NCBI GenBank assembly: GCA_032622095.1 | Contig: CP136064.1 | Coordinates: 47,383,573-47,447,572 of the forward strand | Direction of reading: 5' to 3' | From: Siphonodentalium dalli | Taxonomy: Eukaryota > Mollusca > Scaphopoda > Gadilida > Siphonodentaliidae | DNA: 64,000 nt | Shown here: piece by piece, positions 24,505 through 37,279 of the stretch | Position numbering within the stretch: position 1 is the first letter of the stretch | How the letters are laid out: every line of letters starts with the position of its first letter | Position numbers and translations under genes: made by a program | Notes under the pieces: generated by a model | The model's database searches: none | Seen by the model: only the letters and a program-made list of their open reading frames with translations | Told to the model about the DNA's origin: nothing

Positions 24505-25800
24505 CTGAAGTAACAGAACAATGACAACATGCAACATATATATTGATATGTGTGATGCACTTGCTCAGCGTAATTTGTATGTTTTATGGGCAATGCATTC
24601 AACAAACTCTCATTCCTTATATTAACATGCAGATCAAGCAATTGTTTGTTCAGACTGATTGTGTACTTTAAACTGACCATAGTGGTTATGGGAGTGAATA
24701 TAGAAAAGATCCCGACTATGACATTTGACAGTTTTAATAAACATTTGTTAGTACAAGTAGCAGTATATTGGTTGTGGAAATGTGGAAATCAGCATTTGTG
24801 GCATATGAAAATAAAGTTAGAAACGTGCAATCTGATTTTACCGGCCGTAATAGGCAGTTTACAGGGTGTACTCGAAAGTTTACCAGTCGTTCAATAAAAA
24901 TAAGAACAAAAATACCAGGCGCTCAATGCCTGTTTGACAGATTTTATCAAGCGTTCAATTTTGTTGGCCCACCACGATTTGAATCGGGCTCGTATATCGA
25001 AAATCAATAGAGACATTGTCTGTCAATTGCAGTCGCTCTATTTACGATATTAATTGCGGAACTTTCTAAATTAAACTACGCGTAAACGGGTCCCTACTGT
25101 AAATTATAGAAGGTGTCGGAATCGGCCTACTCGCCCCAGGGCCAACTCGCCCCAGTCGACGTGTGTCAGTTCGGTACACACTATAAAATGTATCCGAGGC
25201 CGAGTCCAGCTCGGAATAAAAGGTGTATACGGGGTGTTATATAGCGTTTGGTCCGTTGTTTCTCAATGAATATCATTGAAATTTGGTGTATATTTCCGGG
25301 CTGGGATATGGAATACAACAACGTTTGAATTGTTTTTAAATTTACAAATTTGTTGATTTTATTAAAAAAAATTCGTTCTGAAACACACTATAAAGTGTAT
25401 GAGACCGGCTCCAAAATAAAAGGTGTGAGCGGACTAGATGTCGCATTATCTTCTTTGTTTATAAATAGACAAGACTGAAATTTAGTACATGGACAACATT
25501 ATGTGCTTAGTGTTATAGGTAATCGGATTAACTAATTGGCGACTCTGAACTATTGTGTTTTGGGGTATTTGAGGTTTTTTGTGAAATAATAATTTAGGAC
25601 GTGAATACATTTATTTTAAATGGTAACTTTATTTAATGATAATAAACACATAAAATATAATAACAAACATGAGACATACATGATTTATAAACTGTTAACA
25701 AAAGATATCAAATTCAATACATGACAAAGATGACTCAGTGAAGTTTATAAAGTGAACATAAAAATATTAAGGTAAGAATCTTTTTAAGGAATGTTACCAT
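24505..25800. other. Anonymous sequence with an internal duplication
   Basis: A block at about 25165-25320 (cacactataaaatgtatcc, then ataaaaggtgtatacgggg) recurs in diverged form at 25383-25500 (cacactataaagtgtatgag, then ataaaaggtgtgagcgg). No gene is recognised. Confidence 0.5.
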
Positions 25801-26110
25801 TAGCATTACTAAACCCTTTAGCACAGACCACAGTCCACTTCACTCATCCGATCATCACCAATCTTCATGTTTATCTTGATATTGATCTATCAGATGAGAG
25901 CTATAAAATATTTTTTTGAATTTCATAGGAAAAAATGGTTGCCAGCGGCCATATTGCATTTACGTTATATGTTATCGCGTCATGTCGATATCTAGTATTA
26001 CTTAGAAATTTCACCTTTCCAGATTCATAATTGCTCCATTGACTGTAACAGATGAAATTATCCCCCTCTTCGGATAGAGTGTCACTGAAACTTTATTTTG
26101 TCAGACTGTC
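25801..26110 (+). repeat. Dispersed ~190-bp-unit repeat, partial copy
   Basis: It shares the order of motifs with 10300-10800: cactcatccgatcatcaccaa, a gatgagagctat block, ggttgccagcggccat, then the terminal tagtattactta and tttcacctttccag. Non-coding. Confidence 0.6.
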
Positions 26111-26520
26111 TGTAGTCACTGATTATATGTGGCAATAATCTGTAATAAGATGTAGCACTATTTTATTTTACATTTACATGTAGTGCTGTTTTTATACAAC
26201 AATTCTAATTCCCCCCTAGATCATCATGTGATCGACCATACATCGCGTGTGAGGACCTGGTTAAATTAAGAGGGGTTTTATGGATCACTTCTGTCCTCAA
26301 GCTAGATTATACTTATGCCATTTCATGGCATGTTTCTAACGTGGAGGGGTAGATATGTTTGAGACCCCACCACTCTTCAATTCACACCAAGTTCTCAGCT
26401 GTAATGTTCGGATATTAGAACCCATAGCCATGATATATGGTTTATTTTGTGTATACTAGTAATATAGTTATGTTCAGTACCTTTGTATACCAGTACTGTG
26501 TATAACAGTGCATATATAGA

Positions 26521-26666
26521 GGATCTCACATGAGTTTCTATTTTATACGGAATTTATCAACCGAGTTCACTAAATTCGATTTGAGCCGAGGTTTACCGAG
26601 GCTCAAATAGAATTTAGCGGACGAGGTTGATAAATTACGTATAAAATAGGACGAGTGTGAGATACT
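26521..26666. repeat. Foldback hairpin with long stem
   Basis: The arm ctattttatacggaatttatcaacc near 26537-26561 is matched in reverse by ggttgataaattacgtataaaatag near 26623-26647. Outer tctcaca and tgtgaga also pair. The inner part (gagccgaggtttaccgaggctc) is a second palindrome. MITE-like, no coding capacity. Confidence 0.75.
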
Positions 26667-26858
26667 TTTTATCACATGATCAAATAAACGCGAAGCAATG
26701 CGAAATATCCATCGAAAACAACGATAAAAACCGCAGCGATCGCAAGTCATTTGAAGAACGATGTGACGTCATCTCACGCGCTGATATTAAACGTGTCTAT
26801 TACCGATAATTATGAAACTGCTTTTATGGCCAAATTATGTGATAAAAATGAATCCATG

Positions 26859-29800
26859 TAGTCCAGGAGATATTGGTAGACCTCTGCACCCCCCCCCCCC
26901 CCAGGACTTAACTTCACCCCACTAATTTTCTTCCTTAAGGTCTCCTCTAATTTTTTTCACTTGTTAACAAGAAAAAAAAGTGGCCGCAGAGACTCCAGAC
27001 AAGATGGCGTCCATCATGGCGGCCATTTTTTGTATATGCACCAGGTCTCTTTGATCGCCGTTATAGTAAAGATGATGTCACATGCGGTCTTGTTTTCCGT
27101 TCGATTCGTTATGGTAATATACAACCCTTACAAATTAGCCAAAAATCCGACACAAAAATCCAATATGGCGGCCAAGATGGCCGCCGAAATGTGAAAATTG
27201 CTATTTTTCGGACATTTCACCACCTTTCGTTTGTCTCTGTGGGAAAATGTTGGCACCTTGACGCGATTTTATACATTTATCGTCTAGAAGAGTCATTGGC
27301 GAACACACGGGGACCATAATATACATTTCTTGACGGATATTTTTGTCCGATATCACGTTTTCCCAAATGCCGGTATAATCCGGTCAAAGCCAAAACGACG
27401 ATAATAACGCAATGTCTGTTTCGAATCAATGAGTGTTATTGCTATTATTACTCCAGCCATGATTATATATGTGCAGGAGATACTCGGGCTAGGATTCCTC
27501 TTATACCTGAGTTGAGGAATATTCACCCAAATCCAAGATGGCGGCCAAAATGGCCACCAGAAATAGAAAAATCACCGAAAATCGCTGATTTTAACATCAG
27601 TGAGAGTTATTGTCACGACAACTCCACACCTGCTTACTATTGTGAGTTGGGAACACTTAGTTGAATAACTTTCCTTATATTGCATCCAAATAAAAGTCCC
27701 CCAAATCTAAAATGGCGCCCACAATGGCCGACAAATTTTGAAAAATCACCGAAATTCCCTCATGTTCACATCATTGGGCATTATTGTCGAGAAAACTCCA
27801 CACATGCTGACAGTTGAGTTGTAAATACTGAGGTGAAGTAATTACCTTTCATCCCATGCAAGAAATGGTTTTCCAAATATAAGATGGCGGCCAAAATGGC
27901 GACCGATATTTGAAAACACGCCTACATTCCTTTACTTTCTTACGATGTGCGTTACTGTTTCGCGAATTCTACCCACCATCACATGTTGATATGGAATATT
28001 GGTATGAAGTATTCATTTGAGTTTGTCAATTGATACTCAAGGTCAAGATGGCAGGTAAACTGGAGGCCAGAAATTGAAAAGAAATCGATATATTCACATA
28101 CAAATTTCAACTTTTTGTCATAGTATCGATAAGTATGGACGAAACTATACACAAACCATATATTAGTTCAACTTAAAACGTATCAAAACGCATAACATTG
28201 ATCGGGTCCTTCTGGAAGTACGAAAACCCACACTTAATATAGCGATGTGTCATTTCGAAATCCATTTGACACTTCGCGCCGATAATGGCCGTAACCGTAG
28301 GTGCGCCGAATAGCCACATTAGAACAATTACCTGGTAAAAGATTCTGATTTGCCACGTCCTTAATGATCTGGACCAGTTTCCATTTCTTTGACTGATAAA
28401 TCTAGGTCGCTCACACCGACAAAGTATTCAACACTTCCTGTGAGAAGGGTCCCTTTAATCATAACGTTTCAAACAATTAATTTCCCGGTGTCTGGCTTAA
28501 GATTTTAGATGCTTGCTAAATATGGGATTTGTTCGTCATCTTGAACTAGAAAGGCATATGGTCGATAAGTATACAAGCTTACAGAAGGTCATCTCTATGT
28601 ATGTATTTCTCATACCCCGTGGGGATAATGACATGTATACATGGCGAACTTCCCAGTTAACTAGTCACTTCTCAATAGATGGTTCAACTCACAAACTTAG
28701 CGAACGTATTGGCATACGTGGACAACTTCGGCAGTGTTTCGGAGGTAGCTAGCTGTCTCCCTCCCTTGGACAGATGCCTATCTGCTAAGGAGAAGACCAT
28801 AATGTACCGACTACCCACACTTCTTGATCATGATCATAAGCAAACTGTGTGACGTCCCGCAGTCGTTTCGTCGAATAGCTCCCAGCAGAGAACAATACTC
28901 GCGGTGCTAGTTTGTGGACTGCGCCATGACAATGGGAATGAAATGGGACACGGTATACAACCCTACACCAGGTGCATGTTTCAATATAGAATGTCATGCG
29001 TGTTGGTCTTTTTGGTGTGGTAAGATTGTATTTCCACATCCGTTTCAAGACCGTTCTGAATCAACATGACCAGACGTATAATTGTGTCTGTATAATACTA
29101 TCCTAGCCAGTCGGATGGGCTAAAGGATAATGTCTTTATGGAATGAAGGTATGCATTGCTGTTATGATCTCTCAGGGTTAGTGTCAGTATGTGGACGGTA
29201 TTATTCAAGAAAATGTCAGGAACTGTGGTGCATTTATTTCACTGTGTGTTTAAAGAACAATTTATAGTCTCGATGGCAATGGATGTGGACGTTGGTGAAC
29301 GTGACCTTTATGATCATATAGCTTTATATTATATAACTTTAGAATATAGTAGTTAAGATGTCTCATGTAGGACAATGGTTTTGAATGGTGATGTTACCAA
29401 TAAATCACTTGGTGTACACAACGTAGGTTAAACTGAATGCAAGATCTCATCAAAGTAACATTCCTCTAGACGTTCTTCGCGTTGAATATTTCACCCTTGT
29501 GTTGATGGCATTGTACTTTCTTGAACCATACCGACCACCACCCAGCGTGAGTATGACATATTATCGGTAACTATCAAATGCATCGTCCTGAAGACTACAT
29601 CCATCCCATTCTGGTGGGACTTATATAGTAGTAGCCAATGGTACACGTCTGGATCGTTGATTAAGAACGGCTTCCAAGCGGATTGAAAGATACAATCTTA
29701 GCATACAAGGAAAGCAAAGCCACATGAGATCATGTCTGAATCTAAAACATATCCAAAGAAGGGGCGGTGCAGTCATGGTCCAATTTCATTTCCACTATCA

Positions 29801-31946
29801 TGACACATGCCCACAAACTAGCACCGCATGTATTGTTATTATCTGCTTGGGTCTGTACGGTGAGACGATTGACGGACGCCACCAGGACTGTTCTTATGAT
29901 CATGGTCAAGAAGTGTGAGTATATTATGCATTGTGGTCTTCTACGCCTTAGCAGAAAGGCATCCGTCAAATGTTAGGCTTTCAACATTCGAAGCCATATA
30001 CAGAAGTTGTCCGGCTACGTCAGTACGTGAATATGTGAATTGGTGAACCATATATTGAGAAGTGGCTGGATGGGAAGATCACCAGATGTACAGTTTGTTA
30101 TCCACATTAGATAACCAAATCTGAAAAATACGCAGATAGAGAGATCCTTCTGAAAGCTAGTATACGCATCGACCGCATACCTTTGTAGTTTATCACGCAA
30201 GATGACGCTCAGATCCCATATGTAGCATCTGAATTATACCATAAGCTACCACGAATGAAGCTCGCCAAGAATAAGGATAAGAATTCCCAGCTTTCGAGAC
30301 AAACACGTGAGCTTGACACTGGCATATGTGTTGTTTGAAACATTCCGATTAGTGGGACCCTTCTACCAAGAAGTGTGGAATACTGTGTTGGAGTGAGCGA
30401 GATAGATTAATGTGACGAAACGGATGCTGATCCAGATAATGCTGAATGTGGCAAATCAGAATAAGCTCAGGTACTGTTGTTTTGATTCTTGGAAGTCATA
30501 ATATGACTATTCGGCGCACCCATATACGATTACGGCCATTATGGGCGCTTAGTGGAGAATGGATTTCTAAATGCCACATCGCGATTATTGTGGGTTTTCA
30601 TCCTTCCAGAAGGCGACGACCTATGTTGGAACTAATAGATGGCTTATGTACCGTTTCGTCCAATGCATACATATTGATATTATGACAAAAAGTTGAAATT
30701 AGTATGTGACAATTTCGACTTCTTTTCAATTTCTGGCCGCCAGTTTGGCAGTCATCTTGATTGTGAGAGTTGGCCAAACTCAAATGAATACTTCATATCA
30801 ATGTTCCATATGAATACTTCATATCAATGTTCCATATGGGTAGAATTCGGGTAACAATAACGCCCATAGTAAGAAAGTAAAGGAATGTAAGCTTGTTTTC
30901 AAAGTTCGGACGCCATTTTGGCCGCCATCTTCGATTTGGAAAACAATTTCCTTCATCAGATGCAAGGTAATTACTTTACCTCAGTATTTACAACTTAACT
31001 GTCAGCATGTGTGGAGTTTTCTCGACAATAATGCCCAATGATGTGAACATGAGGGAATTTCGGTGATTTTTCAAAATTTGTCGGCCATTGTGGGCGCCAT
31101 TTTGGATTTGGGGGACTTTTATTTGGATGCAATATAAGGAAAGTTATTCGACTAAGTGTTCTCAACTCACAATAGTAAGCAGGTGTGGAGTTGTCGTGAC
31201 AATAACTCTCACTGATGTTAAAATCAGCGATTTTCGGTGATTTTTCTATTTCTGGTGGCCATTTTGGCCGCCATCTTGGATTTGGGTGAATATTCCTCAA
31301 CTCAGGTATAAGAGGAATCCTAGCCCGAGTATCTCCTGCACATATATAATCATGGCTGGAGTAATAATAGCAATAACACTCATTGATTCGAAACAGACAT
31401 TGCGTTATTAGCGTCGTTTTGGCTTTGACCGGATTATACCGGCATTTGGGAAAACGTGATATCGGACAAAAATATCCGTCAAGAAATGTATATTATGGTC
31501 CCCGTGTGTTCGCCAATGACTCTTCTAAACGATAAATGTATAAAATCGCGTCAAGGTGCCAACATTTTCCCACAGAGACAAACGAAAGGTGGTGAAATGT
31601 CCGAAAAATAGCAATTTTTCACATTTCGGCGGCCATCTTGGCCGCCATATTGGATTTTTGTGTCGGATTTTTGGCTAATTTGTAAGGGTTGTATATTACC
31701 ATAACGAATCGAACGGAAAACAAGACCGCATGTGACATCATCTTTACTATAACGGCGATCAAAGAGACCTGGTGCATATACAAAAAATGGCCGCCATGAT
31801 GGACGCCATCTTGTCTGGAGTCTCTGCGGCCACTTTTTTTTCTTGTTAACAAGTGAAAAAAATTAGAGGAGACCTTAAGGAAGAAAATTAGTGGGGTGAA
31901 GTTAAGTCCTGGGGGGGTGCAGAGGTCTACCAATATCTCCTGGACT
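26859..31946. mobile_element. Giant foldback element, copy B (complete, ~5.1 kb)
   Basis: It begins tagtccaggagatattgg and ends ccaatatctcctggacta. The left half reads in reverse as the right half nearly to the midpoint (about 29,402). Outer parts are close to identical (poly-C, the gccgcagagactccagac stretch, aagatggcgtccatcatggc). Inner parts are diverged but clearly alignable: tgatcatgatcataag near 28826 pairs with its complement near 29896-29911, and taagattgtat near 29018 with atacaatctta near 29690. The outer 1.5 kb of each arm has subrepeats roughly every 170-190 bp, each with an aagatggcggccaaaatggc-type box. No protein family is recognised. A possible 3-bp target duplication (atg) flanks it, which I could not verify. 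The element abuts the transposon that follows. Confidence 0.85.
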
Positions 31947-31957
31947 AATGTTAGTTC

Positions 31958-32362
31958 AGGCGATATGTGACACAATTGATATAATTGTGAGAAAAGCATG
32001 AAACATGGTACATATGTATATTAGGTCCCACTGATCATTTTAAGATGTGGAGGCAGTCATGTAAATCCCTTCCTTAGCAACGGTTGCTATGCAACGGTTT
32101 CCACCTTAGCAACGGTGGGTAGGGGGGGGTTAAACCATCATTTTACCTACATTTATGGGGAAATATGCATGTATGAGTATTTTAAATGATAGAATACATG
32201 ATATAAACCAATATTTTCAGCATATTTTGGTTAAATTGCTTTAATATATTATCAAAATTGACCGCCAAACAGGTCAATATGCAGTATTTTGTTAAAAAAA
32301 AAAAATTTTTAATCTATAAAGTCAATAATTTGGGCCATAATTAATTAATATTGTGGTTGGGA
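31958..32362 (+). repeat. Left TIR of the CXC-tail transposon
   Basis: About 400 bp, inverted relative to 36827-37242. It includes two small ttagcaacgg direct repeats and poly-A near 32295. It directly adjoins the end of giant foldback copy B. Confidence 0.8.
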
Positions 32363-33032
32363 GGGCATAGTGATGATATATGCATGTATTACTATATGTG
32401 CCCATGTAGTATGCCAACTAGTTTGAATAAAATTACCATATGACCAGTTTGGTTACATACCAGTATTATGAAAGTTAATATTAATTGTTGGTGATATTAA
32501 TGGATATTAGTGAAATGTATTGTCACAATTTCAATTTCATTCTAATTGTGTATTTATTATATAATATAATGTGGTATTTGCTAAGTAAATTGATTAGTTT
32601 TATCCAAATAACAGTTTTGTAATATATGCATTTGTCATACTTCTGGGCTTCCATAGTCAAACACATGCTAGTTGAAAGTTCACATGGTGGGCTTTTTGAA
32701 TCCTGATGACTATTTTGTGCGGATTCTCAAATAATACGAAGGTAAGTGACAAGTATTATTATATATTAATTTGTCATAGCCACACACTAGCAAAACAAAT
32801 GCCAGAATAAATATTGATATCATTGCAATTAAGGCCAAAAAAAAGGGTTTTGATTCTCGGGCAATTTTTTTTTAGAATCGATAAAGGAGCGAGGGTTTTA
32901 TTTTTATTTTTTATTTTTGTCATGGGGATAATGCCCATAGTTAGCATGGGTTATTATAACATCCCATCATTGAGTTGTTATCACAGTGGTCGTGATGCCT
33001 ATCTCGCCTTCAACGACGACATTTGATCAGTA
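32363..33032 (+). other. Transposon interior, no coding block recognised
   Basis: AT-rich 5' region of the transposon between the left TIR and the first recognisable coding segment. It would be the place for a promoter, but no core element can be assigned. A 70-codon ORF at 32814-33026 shows no similarity that I recognise. Confidence 0.4.
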
Positions 33033-36000
33033 TTGCGCCATGGTTACGACAACGATCGGGATGAGCAGATGTTATCAATTCGCAGGATAGCCAATGCGAT
33101 TAGGAAGGACATTTTCGCCACCGAAACGCAACTCGATGGATCGTATGACGTCCAAAGCCAAGTAAAATCAGTTCCACATTCACTGCTGGCTTTGGTGAGC
33201 ATGGTTATATATGGTACTAATATCGAAGAACAGGTTCAAGATCAAATATATAGCCAACTTGTGTTAACAGTGTCACAACTAACCATGTTCAATGCGCAGA
33301 AGTTCAGAAGAAGATGCAAGGACAAAAGTGTTGTTGATGTGAATTATAGACACAATCCACAACGCACTCCACCAATACCAGTTTATGTCGGTCTTAAGTT
33401 ACATTCCTCAACAAGACAGAGACAGTTGATTGACAGTATGTTCGCACTGGGCATCTCGGATTCCTATGACCGGATAATGGACATCATCACATCTCTCGGC
33501 AACACAGTATGTGACTATTACAACGAGATTGGTGCTGCCGATAACATCGACCACAATCCAAGTTCGATGACTGTGATGTCGCCATTCCATGGCACTGGTA
33601 AATCGCTGTTTCAGAACATAGACGAAGGTGTACAAATAAGAAGTCAGAATTAATCATTTTCTCATCAGGTGAGAGTGATAAGAAAACGGAGACAAATGTC
33701 AGATCTACCCATTGGCTACACAACTGTATCTTCTGCATTTCTACCAGATGGCGATGTTACTGTCCCGATATGTGCAACTGAGTATACCAGTTGTGATGTA
33801 GTAAAGGCTGACATTAGCGCGGAAGTTGATTGGTTAAAACATGTTGACCACTCAGTTTGAGAATCAGAAACAGCGGAACACCTCCCTTGGTCTGCTTTCC
33901 ATGCAAACAGATTGACCCAGCAACATGCTATCACATCCATAAACGCGATGCTACCACAATTTACAGAGGAAGCGTCATCTGTGCCAATGGTCAAGCACTG
34001 CATGGAGGTGATCATGGCAGCCATAGAGCATTCTAACCCAGGTCAGACTGCTGTCAAATGTGTGGACCAACCACTATATGCAAAAATGAAGCAAGTCCAG
34101 TGGGAAGATGACACCGATGTATACGGAGAAGACAAATGCGTTGTTTTGTTAGGTGGATTACACACCGAATTAACTGCATACAAACTCTTAGGCCATTGGC
34201 TTGCTGGACGTGGGAGGATAGAGTCCCTATCGGAGGTGGGAATTGCTACTCCTGGAGTATCGGAATCATTCCTTGCAGCATCACATATCAAGAGGACCGG
34301 ACATGCTCACCAGGTCACTGCCTGCTCACTGTATATCCTTATGAAGAGGTCATACAACGATTACCTTGTAGATAACATGGATGATGAGGAACTAACGTTC
34401 GAATCATGGTGTGTCCATAGAGCAAAAGAGAGCCCCCAGTTTAATTTCTGGGTGACAACCTTAGACTTGGAACTGCTAGTATTGGCATTCATACGGTCGC
34501 TGCGAACGGGCAACTTTACGTTGTATTTGGATACTCTACAGGAACTCACACCTTGGTTTTTTTTTCCATGAACCACGTTCACTACGCACAATGGATGCCT
34601 GTGCATATACGCGATATGCGCAACCTTACTCTTACACACCCAGATGTAGCTGCTGAATTTCATGCCGGCAAGTTTGTGATTAAGAAACGCAACCGCAAAT
34701 TCTCAGCTATGTCTATCGACCAAGCACATGAGCAGAACAACGCGGTCATGAAGTCGGATGGTGGAATATTTGGTCTCACACAAGACGGCGATGTGCTCAA
34801 TCGGTGGGCAATGGCGAATGCAGAAGTAGTACGTTGCATAGCAGAATTTGAAGCTTCATCCGCATGTCACATTAATGTTTCATCAACTACAACGTATCTA
34901 CACCATAAGAAAACCAGATCGCACCAAAACAGATTTGCAGTCCATGTGAAATCATTAACCAGTGCAATAGAAGCATTCGGAAACCCTTTTGCAGAAGACA
35001 GCAAGTACCTGATACGACTACATTCGCGGGACATTATGCCATAAATCAGCGTTGAATGATTGTCAAATCTACCTGCAGCCCTCTCTCGGACACCATCAAA
35101 AGAAACGACGTAACACAATTCGCACAACATCCACAGAAACCTTCAACTAAAGGAAAGCAAACTGTTGTTGCTCTTCTTAAGAGTGAATGTGCCTTGTTTT
35201 CAAAGCTGTACATCACTTGCCAAACACGACAAGGGTACCTGGATAATTTCTTCAGCCATGAACACCAGTCATTTCCTGTTGCATTATCCCAGGGTGGACG
35301 ACTCAGATTTGGCAATAAATCTGACTTGATGTCGTGCTTGGAGCAAATTGTAGATGCCCCGACACAGGATAGACCACCAACGGATGTAACCATCTTCGAT
35401 GGTGCGGCGCTTGTAAACATACTTCGACCAAGAGACTGCAAGACCTTCCTGGAGTATGCCACAAAGATATTCATCCCGCATATCCGATTACAGTATGGAT
35501 TCGCATGTCGCGTGGATATTGTCTGGGATAGGTACTTTGGTGACAGTTTAAAAGCACAGGCGATGGATTCGCGGTGTACTGGTCCAGTAAAAATGATTAA
35601 AGTGTGTGCTCTCACACCAATTCCCGGCAAATGGGCTGAATTCCTGCAAGTGCCCAGCAACTAGGAGCAGTTATTCAAGTTTTTAAACAATCGGTTGCTA
35701 AATCAGATTGGTGACAAAGAACTCAGTGTCACAGAAGACGAAAACATCAAGAGCAACCCGATAAGAGATCCTGGTCGACTGGCCCCATGTAACCATGAAG
35801 AGGCGGACACTAGAATCATGGTCCATGTCGCAGATGCAGTTTCTAATGTGGGGACAGGTAAAGACTATCGTTACATCAACGCCTCTGATATCGCCAAGAG
35901 TCTGGGACCAACTCGATCAACGGCACTACCGGTATTCCATGCATACACTGGGTGCGACACCGTTTCTCACTTCGCGCACATCGGGAAAAAAGACAGCATG

Positions 36001-36494
36001 GCGCACCTGGTACAAATACTCTGAGGTAACCGACGCATTTAATGCATTGCACTCTATTCCTGCTAGCATATCGGGTGACACCCTGAAGATGTTAGAGAGA
36101 TTTGTCATTCGTATGTACAATCGTTCAAGCAGCAGTTGCAACGTTAACGAAGAGCGGAGGCGGCTCTTCACGAAGAAGAACAGGCAAATGTCACCGCTAC
36201 CACCAACAAGAGCCTCCCTGAAGCAGCATGCTTTGAGGACAGCACTACAGGCGGGCTATTACTGGGCTAACCCAACTCAAAAACTCACAGACCATTATGT
36301 CCGCAAGTGAGTGGGGCTGGACCGACCAGGATAAGTGGTCACCACTCGGGGCCGACCAGGGCCAGGTGCGCGACAGCTGTACAGAACTGATCAAGTGCAA
36401 GTGCAGGAACCATTGCGTCACCTGTAAATGTAAACACGCAAATCAAAAGTGTACAAAGTTCTGCACATGTAAGGGCAAATGCCAGAATGTCTGA
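33033..36494 (+). pseudogene. Decayed transposon gene, CXC-tail/PIN-like family
   Basis: The successive open segments match, in order, a widespread uncharacterised metazoan protein family that I know from cnidarian, mollusc and fish genomes. The N-terminal part is at 33033-33653 (motifs RRIANAIRKDI, PIPVYVGLKLH, DNIDHNPSS, FHGTGKSLFQ). The middle is at 33669-34571 and 34553-35044 (PGQTAVKCVDQPLYA, SPQFNFWVTTLDLELLVL, AIDQAHEQNNA-like SIDQAHEQNNA). Next comes 35056-35664 (KSDLMSCLEQIVDAP, TIFDGAALVN). An acidic nuclease-like region follows at 35695-36024 (HEEADTRI, YTGCDTVS). The last part is 36011-36494, with SEWGW and a C-x-C-rich tail (CKCRNHC...CKCKH...CTCKGKC). Breaks seen: a frame change near 33655, TGA at 33858, a frame change in poly-T near 34560, stops at 35042 and 35662, and frame changes near 35990 and 36300. 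The stretch between HVADAV and GTGKDYRY lacks the family's TDVVVL segment. It cannot encode an intact protein. Confidence 0.8.
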
Positions 36495-36826
36495 ATAAAA
36501 CATTGATAAATGTGACTTTCTGTGTTTGTATTTGGTTTGGTGATACTAATGGATGGCGAATTTGGGAAACTACTTTATTAATATATCAATAAAACAAAGA
36601 ACACATTGTGGTATTCTGCACAAACAATCTCACTTGTTGTCCAAGTATAAATTAAAATAGCACCAAACATACAACTGACAATATACATTATTTCACGAAT
36701 ATCACAAAATATAATGCTCATATTAAATATGAACACAATATATATACCACCTGGTAAATGTATTCAAGCTAGTAGTTATAAAACATGGACAAACATCTTA
36801 ACAGATGTTTACATAATACTCTGCAC

Positions 36827-37242
36827 TCGCAACCACAATATTAATTAATTATGGCCCAAATTATTGACTACAGATTAAAAAATATTTGTTTTTAACAAAA
36901 TCCTGCATATTGACCTGTTTGGCGGTCACTTTTGATAATATATTAAAGAAATTTAATCAAAATATGCTGAAAATATTGGTTTATATCACGTATTCTATCA
37001 TTTAAAATACTCATACATGCATATTTCCCCATATATGTAGGTAAAATGATGGTTTAACCCCTCCTACCCACCCGTTGCTAAGGTGGAAACCGTTGCCTAG
37101 AAACCGTTGCTAAGGAAGGGATTTACACGACTGCCTCCACATCTTAAAATGATCAGTGGGACCTAATATACATATGTACCAAGTTTCATGCTTTTCTCAC
37201 AATGTTATCAATTCTGGTATTTTTTGTCACATATCGCTTGCA
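36827..37242 (-). repeat. Right TIR of the CXC-tail transposon
   Basis: Reverse-complement match to 31958-32362 with a few per cent divergence by eye. A further copy exists at about 40742-41157 because this TIR lies within the tandem duplication. Confidence 0.8.
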
Positions 37243-37279
37243 CTATGTGTACATGTATATTGATTCAACGGATTCAGTG

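Larger units (their letters stand above)
31952..37245 (+). mobile_element. DNA transposon with ~0.4-kb TIRs
   Basis: The left TIR (about 31958-32362) and right TIR (about 36827-37242) are inverted copies. Both contain gcgatatgtgaca at the edge, then gagaaaagcatgaaac, ggtcccactgatcatttta, ttccttagcaacgg, aggtaaaatgatggttta and ggccataattaattaatatt at the inner edge. Between them lies the decayed gene at 33033-36494. The interior totals about 5.3 kb. The exact ends and the target duplication are not clear, so I do not assign a superfamily. Long TIRs around a single gene indicate a cut-and-paste type element, now inactive. Confidence 0.8.
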
